A stretch of 64,000 nucleotides of DNA, taken from NCBI GenBank assembly GCA_036752905.1, contig DAIORT010000010.1, forward strand, positions 6,079 through 70,078, in the 5' to 3' direction. The notes below the pieces were generated by a model. It did not search any database, was not told the DNA's origin, and worked only from the letters and a program-made list of their open reading frames with translations. The position numbers and the translations under genes were made by a program. Origin of the DNA: UBA4877 sp002399345. GTDB taxonomy: Bacteria > Bacillota > Thermoanaerobacteria > Thermoanaerobacterales > UBA4877. Of the stretch, positions 50,597 to 58,749 are shown piece by piece (within the stretch, counting starts at the first letter, position 1; each line of letters starts with the position of its first letter).

Positions 50597-51397
50597 TTGG
50601 AGAATAAGTTAAATGTTATAAAGAATTACAAAATGCATTTGGTAGCTTTAGTTGTAAGTATAATAGCAGAATTAATTGGAGCAAAAACTCTTTATGTCAA
50701 AGGTATAGCAATAGTCTTTTCCCCACTGATTTGGTCCATGCTTATTGTATTTGCTATATATATGATAAAGCCTCTCAAGTTGGTTACAAAAAAAGATGCA
50801 CCGGTAGCTAATTATATGATGGGTGTGGGGTTAGCATTATTAATAGCAAAGCTGGGTGTAACAAGTGGTGCTTCACTAGAAGAAATAAAACAAGCTGGTG
50901 CGGCCTTAGTGCTACAGAATTTTGGAAATCTGGGTACGATTTTATTTGCCCTGCCGTTGGCTCTATTATTAGGAATGAAGCGTGAGTCTATAGGCATGAG
51001 CCACGCATTAAGCAGGGAAGCAAACGTGGGTCTTATACAGGACACTTATGGTGGAGAGTCAGCTGAGTTCAGAGGGGTAATGGCGGTTTATATTGTCGGC
51101 ACTCTGCTCGGTCCTATTGTAATGAGCGTCGCTGCATCTGTGGCAATATCCTTAGGAATTGTAAGTCCGCAAGCTGCATCTATGGGAGTAGGTGCTGGCA
51201 GTGCCTCTATGATGACAGCAGGGTTGGGCTCGCTTATTGCGGCTTACCCCAAACTGGAATCTGAAATGACTGCATTTGCAGGGCTGAGTAACCTTATTTC
51301 AAGTGTAATTGCTCTACCGTTGGGGACATTTTTAGGGCTGCCGATAACTGAGTTTTTATATAAAAAGTTATCAAAAGCCATGAGGAGGGGTGAGTAA
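50597..51397 (+). CDS. DUF3100 membrane protein
   Basis: 266 residues from TTG at 50597 with GGGGGAA 7 bases upstream. About 7-8 hydrophobic helices; conserved-looking polar loops are MSHALSREANVGLIQDTYGGESAEFRG in the centre and MGVGAGSASMMTAGLGSLIAAYP near the end, small-residue-rich like transporter re-entrant loops. I recognise DUF3100, a family of unknown function. It is followed 2 bases later by a smaller membrane protein gene and then by an M20 amidohydrolase, so the two membrane proteins probably form one transporter for the amidohydrolase's substrate (inference). Confidence 0.75.
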   Translation: MENKLNVIKNYKMHLVALVVSIIAELIGAKTLYVKGIAIVFSPLIWSMLIVFAIYMIKPLKLVTKKDAPVANYMMGVGLALLIAKLGVTSGASLEEIKQAGAALVLQNFGNLGTILFALPLALLLGMKRESIGMSHALSREANVGLIQDTYGGESAEFRGVMAVYIVGTLLGPIVMSVAASVAISLGIVSPQAASMGVGAGSASMMTAGLGSLIAAYPKLESEMTAFAGLSNLISSVIALPLGTFLGLPITEFLYKKLSKAMRRGE

Positions 51398-51399
51398 AC

Positions 51400-51855
51400 A
51401 TGGCAAAATTCAAAGAAGATTTTGGCAACATAGCTGCAGCATTGTTACTGAGTGCGCTTCTTGCTATTGTGTGCAATAGAGTGGGATATGATACTGGCAT
51501 AATGAAATCATTACCCGGTTTACTGATTTTGATAGCTATATCACTGGCAGGTTATTTCCTGTCATATATCATTCCTACAAAAAAGATAACCGCAGTGCTG
51601 TGGGTTTCAATAATTGCAATATTAGTTGCATCACCAATCTCACCCGTTTCAAAGCAGGTTATATATTATGTGGGAAACATTAATTTGAATGCTGTTGTAA
51701 CACCGATTTTAGCGTATTCAGGTGTTTTGATAGGTAAAGACTGGCTGAAATTCAAAGTACTTGGTTATAAAGCTATCATTGTATCCGTAGTTGTTATGAT
51801 AGGAACATTCTTAGTTTCCAGCTGGCTGGGCGATTTATTTATGAAGATTTTTTAA
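51400..51855 (+). CDS. Small integral membrane protein, partner of the DUF3100 protein
   Basis: 151 residues with about five hydrophobic helices and short polar loops; I recognise no named family. It starts 2 bases after the DUF3100 gene, with GAGGGGTG inside that gene's end as RBS, so the two are translationally coupled. Two-part membrane transporters with a larger and a smaller subunit (for instance MadL/MadM) give a precedent for such a pair, but sequence similarity to them is not claimed. Confidence 0.7.
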   Translation: MAKFKEDFGNIAAALLLSALLAIVCNRVGYDTGIMKSLPGLLILIAISLAGYFLSYIIPTKKITAVLWVSIIAILVASPISPVSKQVIYYVGNINLNAVVTPILAYSGVLIGKDWLKFKVLGYKAIIVSVVVMIGTFLVSSWLGDLFMKIF

Positions 51856-51907
51856 ATAAATTATAAAATACGTTGTTATACTATATGTACCTAGGGAGGA
51901 ATATACA

Positions 51908-53230
51908 ATGAATATTGATGAATTAAAAAGAAATGTTGTTAAAGCTATAGATGATAACAAAGATATTATAATAAAAACTGCCAGGAAAATTTATTCTACA
52001 CCGGAATACGGTTATAAAGAGTTTAAGACAACAGAGACAACAAGTAAATTTTTAAAGGATCTTGGATTAGATGTCAAAGAGAATTTAGCAATTACCGGAT
52101 GTGAAACAGTCTTAGACGGTGCGAAGCCTGGTCCAAATATAGCAATACTAGGGGAATTGGATGCAATATCATGTGCCAGCCACAAGGATGCCGTTGAAAC
52201 CGGTGCGGTACATGCCTGCGGACATAACCACCAGGTAGCCGGAATGCTGGGGGCTACATTAGGATTGGTTAAGAGCGGTGCCTTGAAGCAATTAGCCGGA
52301 AAAGTAACTGCGATAGCAACTCCTTCCGAAGAGTATATTGAGCTGGACTACAGGGACAAGCTGAGAAAAGAAGGTAAGATCACGTATCTCGGTGGCAAAC
52401 AGGAGCTTATCAAAAAGGGCTATTTTGACGATGTAGACATGGCGATGATGTTCCATTCGCAGGATATGGATGGCAAAGATGCCTTAGTGGGACCGGTAAG
52501 CAATGGATTTATAGGCAAGAAGGTCCACTTCATCGGTAAACAGTCCCATGCGGGAAATGCCCCGGAAAAAGGGATTAATGCCCTGAATGCGGCAACATTA
52601 GCGATGAACAATATTCATGCTCAAAGAGAGACATTTAAGGATTCCGACAGGGTAAGGGTTCACTATATCATTACTAAAGGCGGAACAGTAGTAAACTCAG
52701 TTCCTGATAATGTGCAGATGGAAGTCTATGTAAGGGCAAGGACAATAGCAGGAATGCTTGATGCCAGTAAAAAGGTGGATAGAGCTATAAAGGCCGGGGC
52801 TATGGCTGTAGGAGCCAAAGTAGAGATCACTAATATCCCGGGTTATCTGCCGATCTTAGATTATCCAGAGTTTGATAAATTATTTAAGAACAACCTGTTA
52901 TTATTGGGTACGCCTGATGATAAGATTATTAAGGGTGGAGATTTTACAGGTTCCTTTGACATAGGTGATGTATCTCACATAATGCCGACGATTCATCCGA
53001 TGATTGGCGGCGTAAAGGGTGAGCTTCATACAAAGGATTTTGGAGTCGTAGATGAAGAGACTGCTTATCTGCTACCGGCTAAAGCCATGGCTCTGACCGC
53101 TGTGGATCTTTTGTACAATGATGCATCCGTAGCCGAAGGTATATTGAATAATTTCAAACCGGCGATGACTAAGAAAGAGTATTTAGACTTTCTGACAAGC
53201 GTTGATAACGTGGAAGATTTTGAGGGTTAG
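51908..53230 (+). CDS. M20 amidohydrolase, AbgB-like
   Basis: 440 residues of the M20D/amidohydrolase group. Metal-site motifs: IAILGELDAISC, VHACGHNHQVAGMLG (metal-binding H-x-C-G-H), ATPSEEYIELD (catalytic Glu pair), and a dimerisation domain starting KKVHFIGKQSHAGNAPEKGINALNAATLAM, read in parts. This resembles AbgB, a subunit of p-aminobenzoyl-glutamate hydrolase, and related aminoacylases. It would cleave an N-acylated amino acid in the cytoplasm, possibly imported by the two membrane proteins encoded just before it. RBS TAGGGAGG. Usual length. Confidence 0.88.
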   Translation: MNIDELKRNVVKAIDDNKDIIIKTARKIYSTPEYGYKEFKTTETTSKFLKDLGLDVKENLAITGCETVLDGAKPGPNIAILGELDAISCASHKDAVETGAVHACGHNHQVAGMLGATLGLVKSGALKQLAGKVTAIATPSEEYIELDYRDKLRKEGKITYLGGKQELIKKGYFDDVDMAMMFHSQDMDGKDALVGPVSNGFIGKKVHFIGKQSHAGNAPEKGINALNAATLAMNNIHAQRETFKDSDRVRVHYIITKGGTVVNSVPDNVQMEVYVRARTIAGMLDASKKVDRAIKAGAMAVGAKVEITNIPGYLPILDYPEFDKLFKNNLLLLGTPDDKIIKGGDFTGSFDIGDVSHIMPTIHPMIGGVKGELHTKDFGVVDEETAYLLPAKAMALTAVDLLYNDASVAEGILNNFKPAMTKKEYLDFLTSVDNVEDFEG

Positions 53231-53269
53231 GTTTTAATCGATATTTCGCGATGGTTATAAAATGATGCA

Positions 53270-53284
53270 GACCGGTAACCGGTC
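53270..53284. other. Perfect palindrome GACCGGT-A-ACCGGTC
   Basis: Seven-base arms with a single central A, between the amidohydrolase stop and its terminator. Its role is unknown; it could be an operator, or a short 3'-UTR structure. Confidence 0.4.
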
Positions 53285-53320
53285 GGGAGATATCTAAGTA
53301 GGTAACCAGATACATTTTAC

Positions 53321-53346
53321 AGCCCCGGATGGCCGGGGCTTTTTTT
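53321..53346 (+). terminator. Terminator after the amidohydrolase operon
   Basis: AGCCCCGG (53321-53328), loop ATGG, CCGGGGCT (53333-53340), TTTTTT. Confidence 0.93.
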
Positions 53347-53385
53347 ATATTGATTTATGCTATAATCTAATTTGAGGGATTAAAC

Positions 53386-53892
53386 ATGAAGAATATTGTT
53401 TTGGTTGGTTATATGGGATCAGGTAAGACAACGATCGGCGCCAACACTGCCTTGCGCCTGGGCATGAGATTTGTAGACACGGATAAGTACATAGAAAGAA
53501 TGACACACAGTAGCATTACCAGCATATTTGACCGGTTTGGCGAGAACACTTTCAGGCTTATGGAGAATTTAACATGCCGCGGCCTTGCGACTTCAAAAAA
53601 TGCGGTCATAGCGACCGGCGGGGGGATTGCTCTGCATCGGGAGAATATTGATTGTCTAAAGTATAATTCACTCTTAATATACCTAAGAGGGGATACGGCT
53701 ACTTTGTACAGCAGAGCAAAATTAAGCGGAATGCGTCCGCTGGCCGGCGGCTTTCTGCACTTTTTACGGATTTATAATGAAAGGAAGCCGCTCTATGAGG
53801 GGTGCGCTGATGTCATTATTGATATTAGGCAGATGTCAGCTGCCGAATTGTCCCGCTTGGTGATTTGGCATTACTGCAGTATATTGTATTGA
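53386..53892 (+). CDS. aroK: Shikimate kinase
   Basis: 168 residues. P-loop GYMGSGKTT (8-16), shikimate-binding FVDTDKYIER (the D-x-D pair), ATGGGIALH (GGG motif), SGMRPL (lid arginine) and the YNERKPLYEGCADV C-terminal substrate region. It phosphorylates shikimate at the 3-OH in aromatic amino acid synthesis. The gene stands apart from other aro genes in this window. The last residues (HYCSILY) overlap the spacer before the permease gene, as the start of the permease is further on. Confidence 0.93.
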   Translation: MKNIVLVGYMGSGKTTIGANTALRLGMRFVDTDKYIERMTHSSITSIFDRFGENTFRLMENLTCRGLATSKNAVIATGGGIALHRENIDCLKYNSLLIYLRGDTATLYSRAKLSGMRPLAGGFLHFLRIYNERKPLYEGCADVIIDIRQMSAAELSRLVIWHYCSILY

Positions 53893-53963
53893 CAATCCAT
53901 CACGATTTAATTAAGATTAATATAAAAACTAGCGTATGTGTCGATATATTGGGAGGTATTAAA

Positions 53964-55367
53964 ATGACTAAATTTTCTGAATCGAGCGGAGGGTTTAAGC
54001 AAGAGCTTGGTTTTCCAGCCGCCATAGGGATGGTGGTAGGAAGCATGATTGCTTCGGGTATTTACCTGACACCGCAGAATCTGGCCGCAGCAAGTAATCC
54101 TAAAGCATCGGTACTGGCATGGATTCTGACGGGAGTCGGCTCATCATTCATTGCGGTGAGCTTTGCAAATATGGTAGCTGCGATACCTAAGACGGGGGGG
54201 CCGATAGTTTATACGCGGGCGGCCTTTGGCGAATTCCCGTCGTTTTTGATAGGATGGGCGTACTGGATAGGTGCCTGGACTTCTCTGGCTGCAATGATAA
54301 CGGGGTGTGTGAGATATCTTGGCAATATATTTCCGGTAATAAGCAATAACAGGGCAGTCGGTTTTATATTGGCATCTGTTATTCTCTGGACATTGACTAT
54401 AATCAATATTTACGGCGTGCAGGCTGCCGGTCGTGTGGTTGTTGTTACTACCATATGTAAGCTTGTCCCCTTAGCTGTGTTTGTGGTCATAGGGTTATTT
54501 CACTTTCATCCCGAGTTTTTCAGCACTGTGTCAAACCCCGGCCTTTCAGGCTTTGGCACTCTTTCTTCGGCCGTAGGTATAACAATGTGGGCCTTTATGG
54601 GTTTGGAAATGGGAGTATTCCCGGCTGAAGAAACTAAAAATGCGTCTGTCTTTATAAAAAAAGCAACCATTTTCGGCACGATTTTCGTTGCTCTTGTATA
54701 TTTAGTGGTGAGTGTTGTGGCATTTGGCGTTATGCCGCAGGCTCAACTGGCAAAATCCAATGCTCCTATTGCCGAAATGATAGATATGATGACGGGAGGG
54801 AAATGGGGCGGTATCTTTGTTTCTCTGGGCGTTGTGGTATCAACCTTAGGGGCTTCGGCTGGTAATTGCATAGTAACGGCGCGATGCTCATATGCTTGTG
54901 CGGTAAACAAAACTTTTCCTTCTATATTTGGATATATGGACAAAAAGCATGGTACGCCGGTGGGCTCATTGATTATTGCGGCCGTGCTTACAAACCTGCT
55001 CCTTATTGCCAGCTATACCAGAGGTTTGAATGCCGCCTATGAATTCGTCATGCTGCTTTCTACGATGATTACGCTTCCGGCCTATATTGCGACGGCAGGT
55101 GCGGAAATACTTATTTGTAAGAAGTTTGATCCCAAATTGGGCATCGGTAATTTCATCAAAAATGCATTTGTACCACTGGTCGCTATGGGTTACAGCATTT
55201 ATGCAATTTTGGGCTGCGGTGCCGATGCTGTAAAATGGGGCTTTATATCGATTTTATTGGGAATTCCCTTTTATCTTTACGTAAAGATTGAACAGAAGAA
55301 TAAAACAGGAGAAATTTCCTGCGTAGACAATGAATATCTGTCCGAAAACATGTCTAAGGATAAGTAA
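53964..55367 (+). CDS. APC-family amino acid permease/antiporter
   Basis: 467 residues from the ATG at 53964 (GGGAGG upstream). About 12 helices. APC signatures: GFPAAIGMVVGSMIASGIYLTPQNLA (TM1, with the G-x-G-I-F/Y loop), GPIVYTRAAFGEFPSFLIGWAYWIG (TM3), and FMGLEMGVFPAEETKNASVFIKKATI (TM6 region). It most resembles the basic amino acid/polyamine antiporter branch (ArcD/CadB-like). The substrate is not decided. It is followed by a beta-lactamase-fold protein and a VanX-type dipeptidase, so an uptake role for D-Ala or peptide-derived amino acids is conceivable. Confidence 0.9.
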   Translation: MTKFSESSGGFKQELGFPAAIGMVVGSMIASGIYLTPQNLAAASNPKASVLAWILTGVGSSFIAVSFANMVAAIPKTGGPIVYTRAAFGEFPSFLIGWAYWIGAWTSLAAMITGCVRYLGNIFPVISNNRAVGFILASVILWTLTIINIYGVQAAGRVVVVTTICKLVPLAVFVVIGLFHFHPEFFSTVSNPGLSGFGTLSSAVGITMWAFMGLEMGVFPAEETKNASVFIKKATIFGTIFVALVYLVVSVVAFGVMPQAQLAKSNAPIAEMIDMMTGGKWGGIFVSLGVVVSTLGASAGNCIVTARCSYACAVNKTFPSIFGYMDKKHGTPVGSLIIAAVLTNLLLIASYTRGLNAAYEFVMLLSTMITLPAYIATAGAEILICKKFDPKLGIGNFIKNAFVPLVAMGYSIYAILGCGADAVKWGFISILLGIPFYLYVKIEQKNKTGEISCVDNEYLSENMSKDK

Positions 55368-55390
55368 TAAATTGAAGAGGGGTGTATGAA

Positions 55391-56152
55391 GTGGACTTTA
55401 CAGTCATTGAGAGCAGGCTTCATTCATTAAAGGGCAAAGTAGGTTTTTACTACGAGGATTTAGCCAGCGGTGAGAGTTTTGGCGTGAATGACAATGAAGA
55501 GTATATTGCCGCCAGCGTTATAAAGATACCCGTGCTGGTGGAGGCATACAGACAGTTTGAACAGAAGGCCGTATCGCAGGACGACTTTTTGGAGATCAGG
55601 GATGAAGACAGAGTTCCTTCATGCGGGGCCGCTGCTTATCTCCATGCGGGGACGCGCCTCACTCTTAAAGACCTGTGCAGGCTGATGATAATAATCAGCG
55701 ATAATATGGCGACCAATCTCCTTATTAAAAAGCTGGGTATGGAGAATATAAACAGGACCATCGCGGATTTGGGTCTTAAGAAGACCAGGCTTAAGAGGCT
55801 GCTCTTTGATAGCAATGCAGAATCTAAAGGCAAACAGAATTACATAACGCCGAGGGAGATTGCACTGCTGCTTAAATTGATGTGGGAGGGGAAGCTGGTT
55901 TCAAGCGAGGCAAGTGCGGAAATGCTGGAGATTTTAAAACATCAGGAGATTAACCATAAGATACCTTCTATGCTGCCGGATGATGTGTGCGTTGCACACA
56001 AGACGGGGGAGGATGATGGGATTACCCATGATGCCGGTATTGTATATGCGGCCCGGCCGTTTATATTGTGCTTTGCTTCAAATAATACCGACGTGCCCCA
56101 GACCGAACAGTTTATACGCACGAGTGCTCGCATGATATATGACGGTAGATAA
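55391..56152 (+). CDS. Class A beta-lactamase-fold serine hydrolase, no signal peptide
   Basis: 253 residues, starting at GTG 55391 with AGAGGGG 8 bases upstream (GTG at 55382 is the alternative). Catalytic motifs of the penicilloyl-serine group are present: Ser42-x-x-Lys45 (ASVIKIPV), Ser103-Asp-Asn105 (ISDNMATN) and KTG (HKTGEDDG). The omega-loop E-x-x-L-N motif with the deacylating glutamate of true class A beta-lactamases is not seen. There is no export signal, so it should be cytoplasmic, which rules out ordinary penicillin resistance. A peptidase or esterase role on imported D-amino-acid peptides is possible, since a VanX-like gene is next. Confidence 0.82.
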   Translation: MDFTVIESRLHSLKGKVGFYYEDLASGESFGVNDNEEYIAASVIKIPVLVEAYRQFEQKAVSQDDFLEIRDEDRVPSCGAAAYLHAGTRLTLKDLCRLMIIISDNMATNLLIKKLGMENINRTIADLGLKKTRLKRLLFDSNAESKGKQNYITPREIALLLKLMWEGKLVSSEASAEMLEILKHQEINHKIPSMLPDDVCVAHKTGEDDGITHDAGIVYAARPFILCFASNNTDVPQTEQFIRTSARMIYDGR

Positions 56153-56179
56153 TGACTGGTTTGTGAGGTGGATTAAATC

Positions 56180-56935
56180 ATGAAAGGATATATGGATATC
56201 CCTATTATTAGTTCTATTGAATTTTGGGATGATGAGGGATTGAGGTGTTTACCTATACGTGAGTCGGATGACAAGCTTGTCCCTTTGAGTTTATGTCCGG
56301 ATAAGATAATAGTAAGCCCGCAGTATTATATACAGGGAATTGACGGATCGCTGTCCGAAGGCTACGCACGGGCCGGCCTCTATAGAAAACTTATTGATGC
56401 CGCGGCTGCATTGCCCACAGGGTGCCGATTTGTTATATATGACTGCTGGCGGCCGCTTAAGGTTCAGCAGACGTTGTTTGATATCCAGAAGGATGAGATA
56501 AAGGAGGAAAATCCTGGATTGCCGGATGAGGATATATTTAAAAAGACCCGTGAGTATGTGGCACCGCCCTCCAGGGATGCGGCCCGACCCACGCCTCACA
56601 ACACGGGAGGGGCAATAGATCTTACCATTGCCGATGAGAAGGGCCTGGCCCTTGATATGGGCTGTGAATTTGACAATTCTACCGAAAGGGCACGGACCGT
56701 TTATTTTGAAGAACGGTTTAAGGCGGGTAACAAAATGACGGCGAAAGATGTCGAGGCAATGAGAAATAGAAGACTGCTATATCATATTATGACGAATGCA
56801 GGTTTTACTAATTATGTCGAAGAATGGTGGCACTATGATTATGGAGATCAGAACTGGGCATGGTGCTCAAAAAAATCCGAAGCTATTTACGGTATGACCG
56901 CACCTTCATTTCCATGGAATAATGGTATTGAATAA
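56180..56935 (+). CDS. D-alanyl-D-alanine dipeptidase, VanX/DdpX family
   Basis: 251 residues of peptidase family M15D. Zinc and catalytic residues are visible: VIYDCWRPL (catalytic Arg region), TPHNTGGAIDLTI (S/P-x-H-x-x-G-x-A-x-D, zinc His and Asp) and VEEWWHYDYGDQ (E-x-x-H, catalytic Glu and zinc His). It splits D-Ala-D-Ala. No vanH, vanA or regulatory van genes are nearby and there is no signal peptide, so a catabolic DdpX-type role in reusing cell-wall dipeptide is more likely than glycopeptide resistance. It lies 27 bases after the beta-lactamase-fold gene. Confidence 0.92.
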   Translation: MKGYMDIPIISSIEFWDDEGLRCLPIRESDDKLVPLSLCPDKIIVSPQYYIQGIDGSLSEGYARAGLYRKLIDAAAALPTGCRFVIYDCWRPLKVQQTLFDIQKDEIKEENPGLPDEDIFKKTREYVAPPSRDAARPTPHNTGGAIDLTIADEKGLALDMGCEFDNSTERARTVYFEERFKAGNKMTAKDVEAMRNRRLLYHIMTNAGFTNYVEEWWHYDYGDQNWAWCSKKSEAIYGMTAPSFPWNNGIE

Positions 56936-56947
56936 TTATTTTTATAT

Positions 56948-57709
56948 TTATTGTCTCAGGGCAATTTCACCCTGGGACAATATTTTTTCTGCGGCATCTT
57001 CCCCTATCTCTATGCAGTCTTTTGCTCTGTCAAACTGATTGGGTCTTATGCCGCTCAAGTCCGGCCTGATAATGACATCCGCCTTGATTTTCTTTAATTG
57101 TTTAAGCTGTTTTTGTAAGGTGTCTATGGACAGCAGTAAAATATCGACCATATTTGTAGGCCGGTAGGTTACTGAGGAGAATCCCACGTCTACCGCAATA
57201 GTGTAGCCGGCTCCCATTTCCGTAAGCATATCCGCCGGGACGATATCTACAAAACCGCCGTCAACCAGTATTTTATCATTAAGGTAAACAGGTTCGAATA
57301 CGGCAGGTATTGCTGTACTTGCCCTCACTGCGGTACTCACCGGCCCCTTTGTGAAGATGTAAGGCTTGTATGAGACGACGTCGGCAGCGATGGCTGCGAA
57401 GGGTATGGGCATATCTTCGATATTCTGCCCTCTGGTCAATGTGGTTATTATGGATTCCAGTTTTTTGCCGGACATTATTCCTTTTCTGGATATGGTAAGG
57501 TCCATCCACTGTTTGGGTGTCACATTTATGGCCAACTCTTCCAGACGGTTTATGGGAATACCAGATGCATATAATGCTCCTATCAGTGCCCCCATGCTGC
57601 AGCCCGCCACATAGTCCGGATGTATGCTGTGCCTTTCCAATGCCTTGATAACGCCCACATGGGCATACCCTCTGGCTGAACCTCCTCCCAGTGCGAGTCC
57701 TATCTTCAT
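56948..57709 (-). CDS. Patatin-like phospholipase (RssA-type)
   Basis: 253 residues. Oxyanion loop GGGSARGYAHVG (8-19), nucleophile Ser38 in GCSMG (the G-x-S-x-G elbow), and catalytic Asp150 in VDGGFVDIVP, i.e. a complete Ser-Asp dyad. It is a cytoplasmic lipid acyl hydrolase of the RssA/NTE group; physiological substrate unknown. RBS AAAAGGAGG. It is 27 bases after the nucleoside hydrolase gene on the same strand, so both may be co-transcribed, though a functional link is not obvious. Confidence 0.93.
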   Translation of the reverse strand: MKIGLALGGGSARGYAHVGVIKALERHSIHPDYVAGCSMGALIGALYASGIPINRLEELAINVTPKQWMDLTISRKGIMSGKKLESIITTLTRGQNIEDMPIPFAAIAADVVSYKPYIFTKGPVSTAVRASTAIPAVFEPVYLNDKILVDGGFVDIVPADMLTEMGAGYTIAVDVGFSSVTYRPTNMVDILLLSIDTLQKQLKQLKKIKADVIIRPDLSGIRPNQFDRAKDCIEIGEDAAEKILSQGEIALRQ

Positions 57710-57736
57710 TATCTGCCTCCTTTTAATTAATATCGG

Positions 57737-58651
57737 TTAATTATAACATGCCATTGATTTTGTAAGTAAATCTATAAATCTTTTCCTGTCTATGTCAAAG
57801 GCGACATCTGTATTGGGTTTGCGCCCTGTCTTTTCTCTATAGTCGACGACCGTCTTGCCTGTAGTGAACTCACCGTGCAGCTCTATATCCACATGCAACC
57901 GTTTTGTTGTAAAGATGGTGGGATCTATGGCCCATGCCACGGCACAGGGATCATGAAGAGGCAAACCCTTTTGGATATTAGTATTTTTCCCGTAGGCATC
58001 GAGCATATTTGCCAGCATGCAGCATACGTGTCCCAGCCCTCTTATTTTTTCCACTTCTTCTTTATATATGAGTGCTTTATTGGTAACATCCAGGCCACAC
58101 ATGGTTATGGGTATGCCGGAGCGAAATACTATATCCGCGGCCTCCGGGTCTGTCCAAATATTAAATTCGGCTGAAGGGGTTCGGTTGCCCCCGAAACACG
58201 CACCCCCCATGAGTGATATCCTGGCGATTTTATTTTTTAGCTCGGGGTGGATAAGAAGAAACAAGGCAATATTTGTCAAGGGACCGGTGGGTATTATGGT
58301 TATATTATCATTTTTTTCCGCCACGTCTGCCATGAGATCTATTGCGTTGCTGCTTACGGGTTTTAATGAAGGCTGTGGAAGAGCGGGTCCGGCCAGGCCG
58401 TTTTCCCCGTGTATCTCTGGCGCGGTGACCAGATTTTTAATAAGGGGCCTGTCCGCTCCGGCTGCCACGGGTACGTCTATACCTGCATAACTTAAGATTG
58501 CAAGGGCATTATTAAGCGTCTTATCCAGGGTCTGGTTTCCTGCAACCGCAGTCACCGCTTTTATACTTAAGGCATTGCTGGCGAAGGCCATGAGCAGTGC
58601 TACTGCATCGTCATTTCCGGGATCGCAGTCGATAATAACGGGTTTTTTCAT
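57737..58651 (-). CDS. Inosine-uridine-type nucleoside hydrolase
   Basis: 304 residues. The calcium-binding N-terminal motif DCDPGNDDAVAL is diagnostic; TGPLTNIALFL, MGGACFGGNRTPSAEFNIWTDPEAADIVF (read in parts) and the HDPCAVAWAIDP aspartate/histidine complete the site. It hydrolyses the N-glycosidic bond of ribonucleosides, releasing ribose, for salvage; the ribokinase and ribose pathway at 33-39 kb could use the product. RBS AAGGAG. It is divergent from the ADP-ribosylglycohydrolase fusion. Confidence 0.93.
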   Translation of the reverse strand: MKKPVIIDCDPGNDDAVALLMAFASNALSIKAVTAVAGNQTLDKTLNNALAILSYAGIDVPVAAGADRPLIKNLVTAPEIHGENGLAGPALPQPSLKPVSSNAIDLMADVAEKNDNITIIPTGPLTNIALFLLIHPELKNKIARISLMGGACFGGNRTPSAEFNIWTDPEAADIVFRSGIPITMCGLDVTNKALIYKEEVEKIRGLGHVCCMLANMLDAYGKNTNIQKGLPLHDPCAVAWAIDPTIFTTKRLHVDIELHGEFTTGKTVVDYREKTGRKPNTDVAFDIDRKRFIDLLTKSMACYN

Positions 58652-58749
58652 AGGGCCACATCTCCTTATTTTTCTATATGATTCTCATCTTTATTGTAAC
58701 TGCCGTATTCTTTGATATCAAGTATGGTAAAATAGGTTTGGTGATGAAA

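Noticed and set aside
53865..53963. Longer N-terminus for the APC permease overlapping aroK
   Set aside because: Adds 33 residues without family similarity; the ATG at 53964 has GGGAGG and the family start.
56180..56935. VanX homologue as evidence of a vancomycin resistance cluster
   Set aside because: No vanH, vanA/B, vanR or vanS nearby; a catabolic DdpX-like role is more likely.
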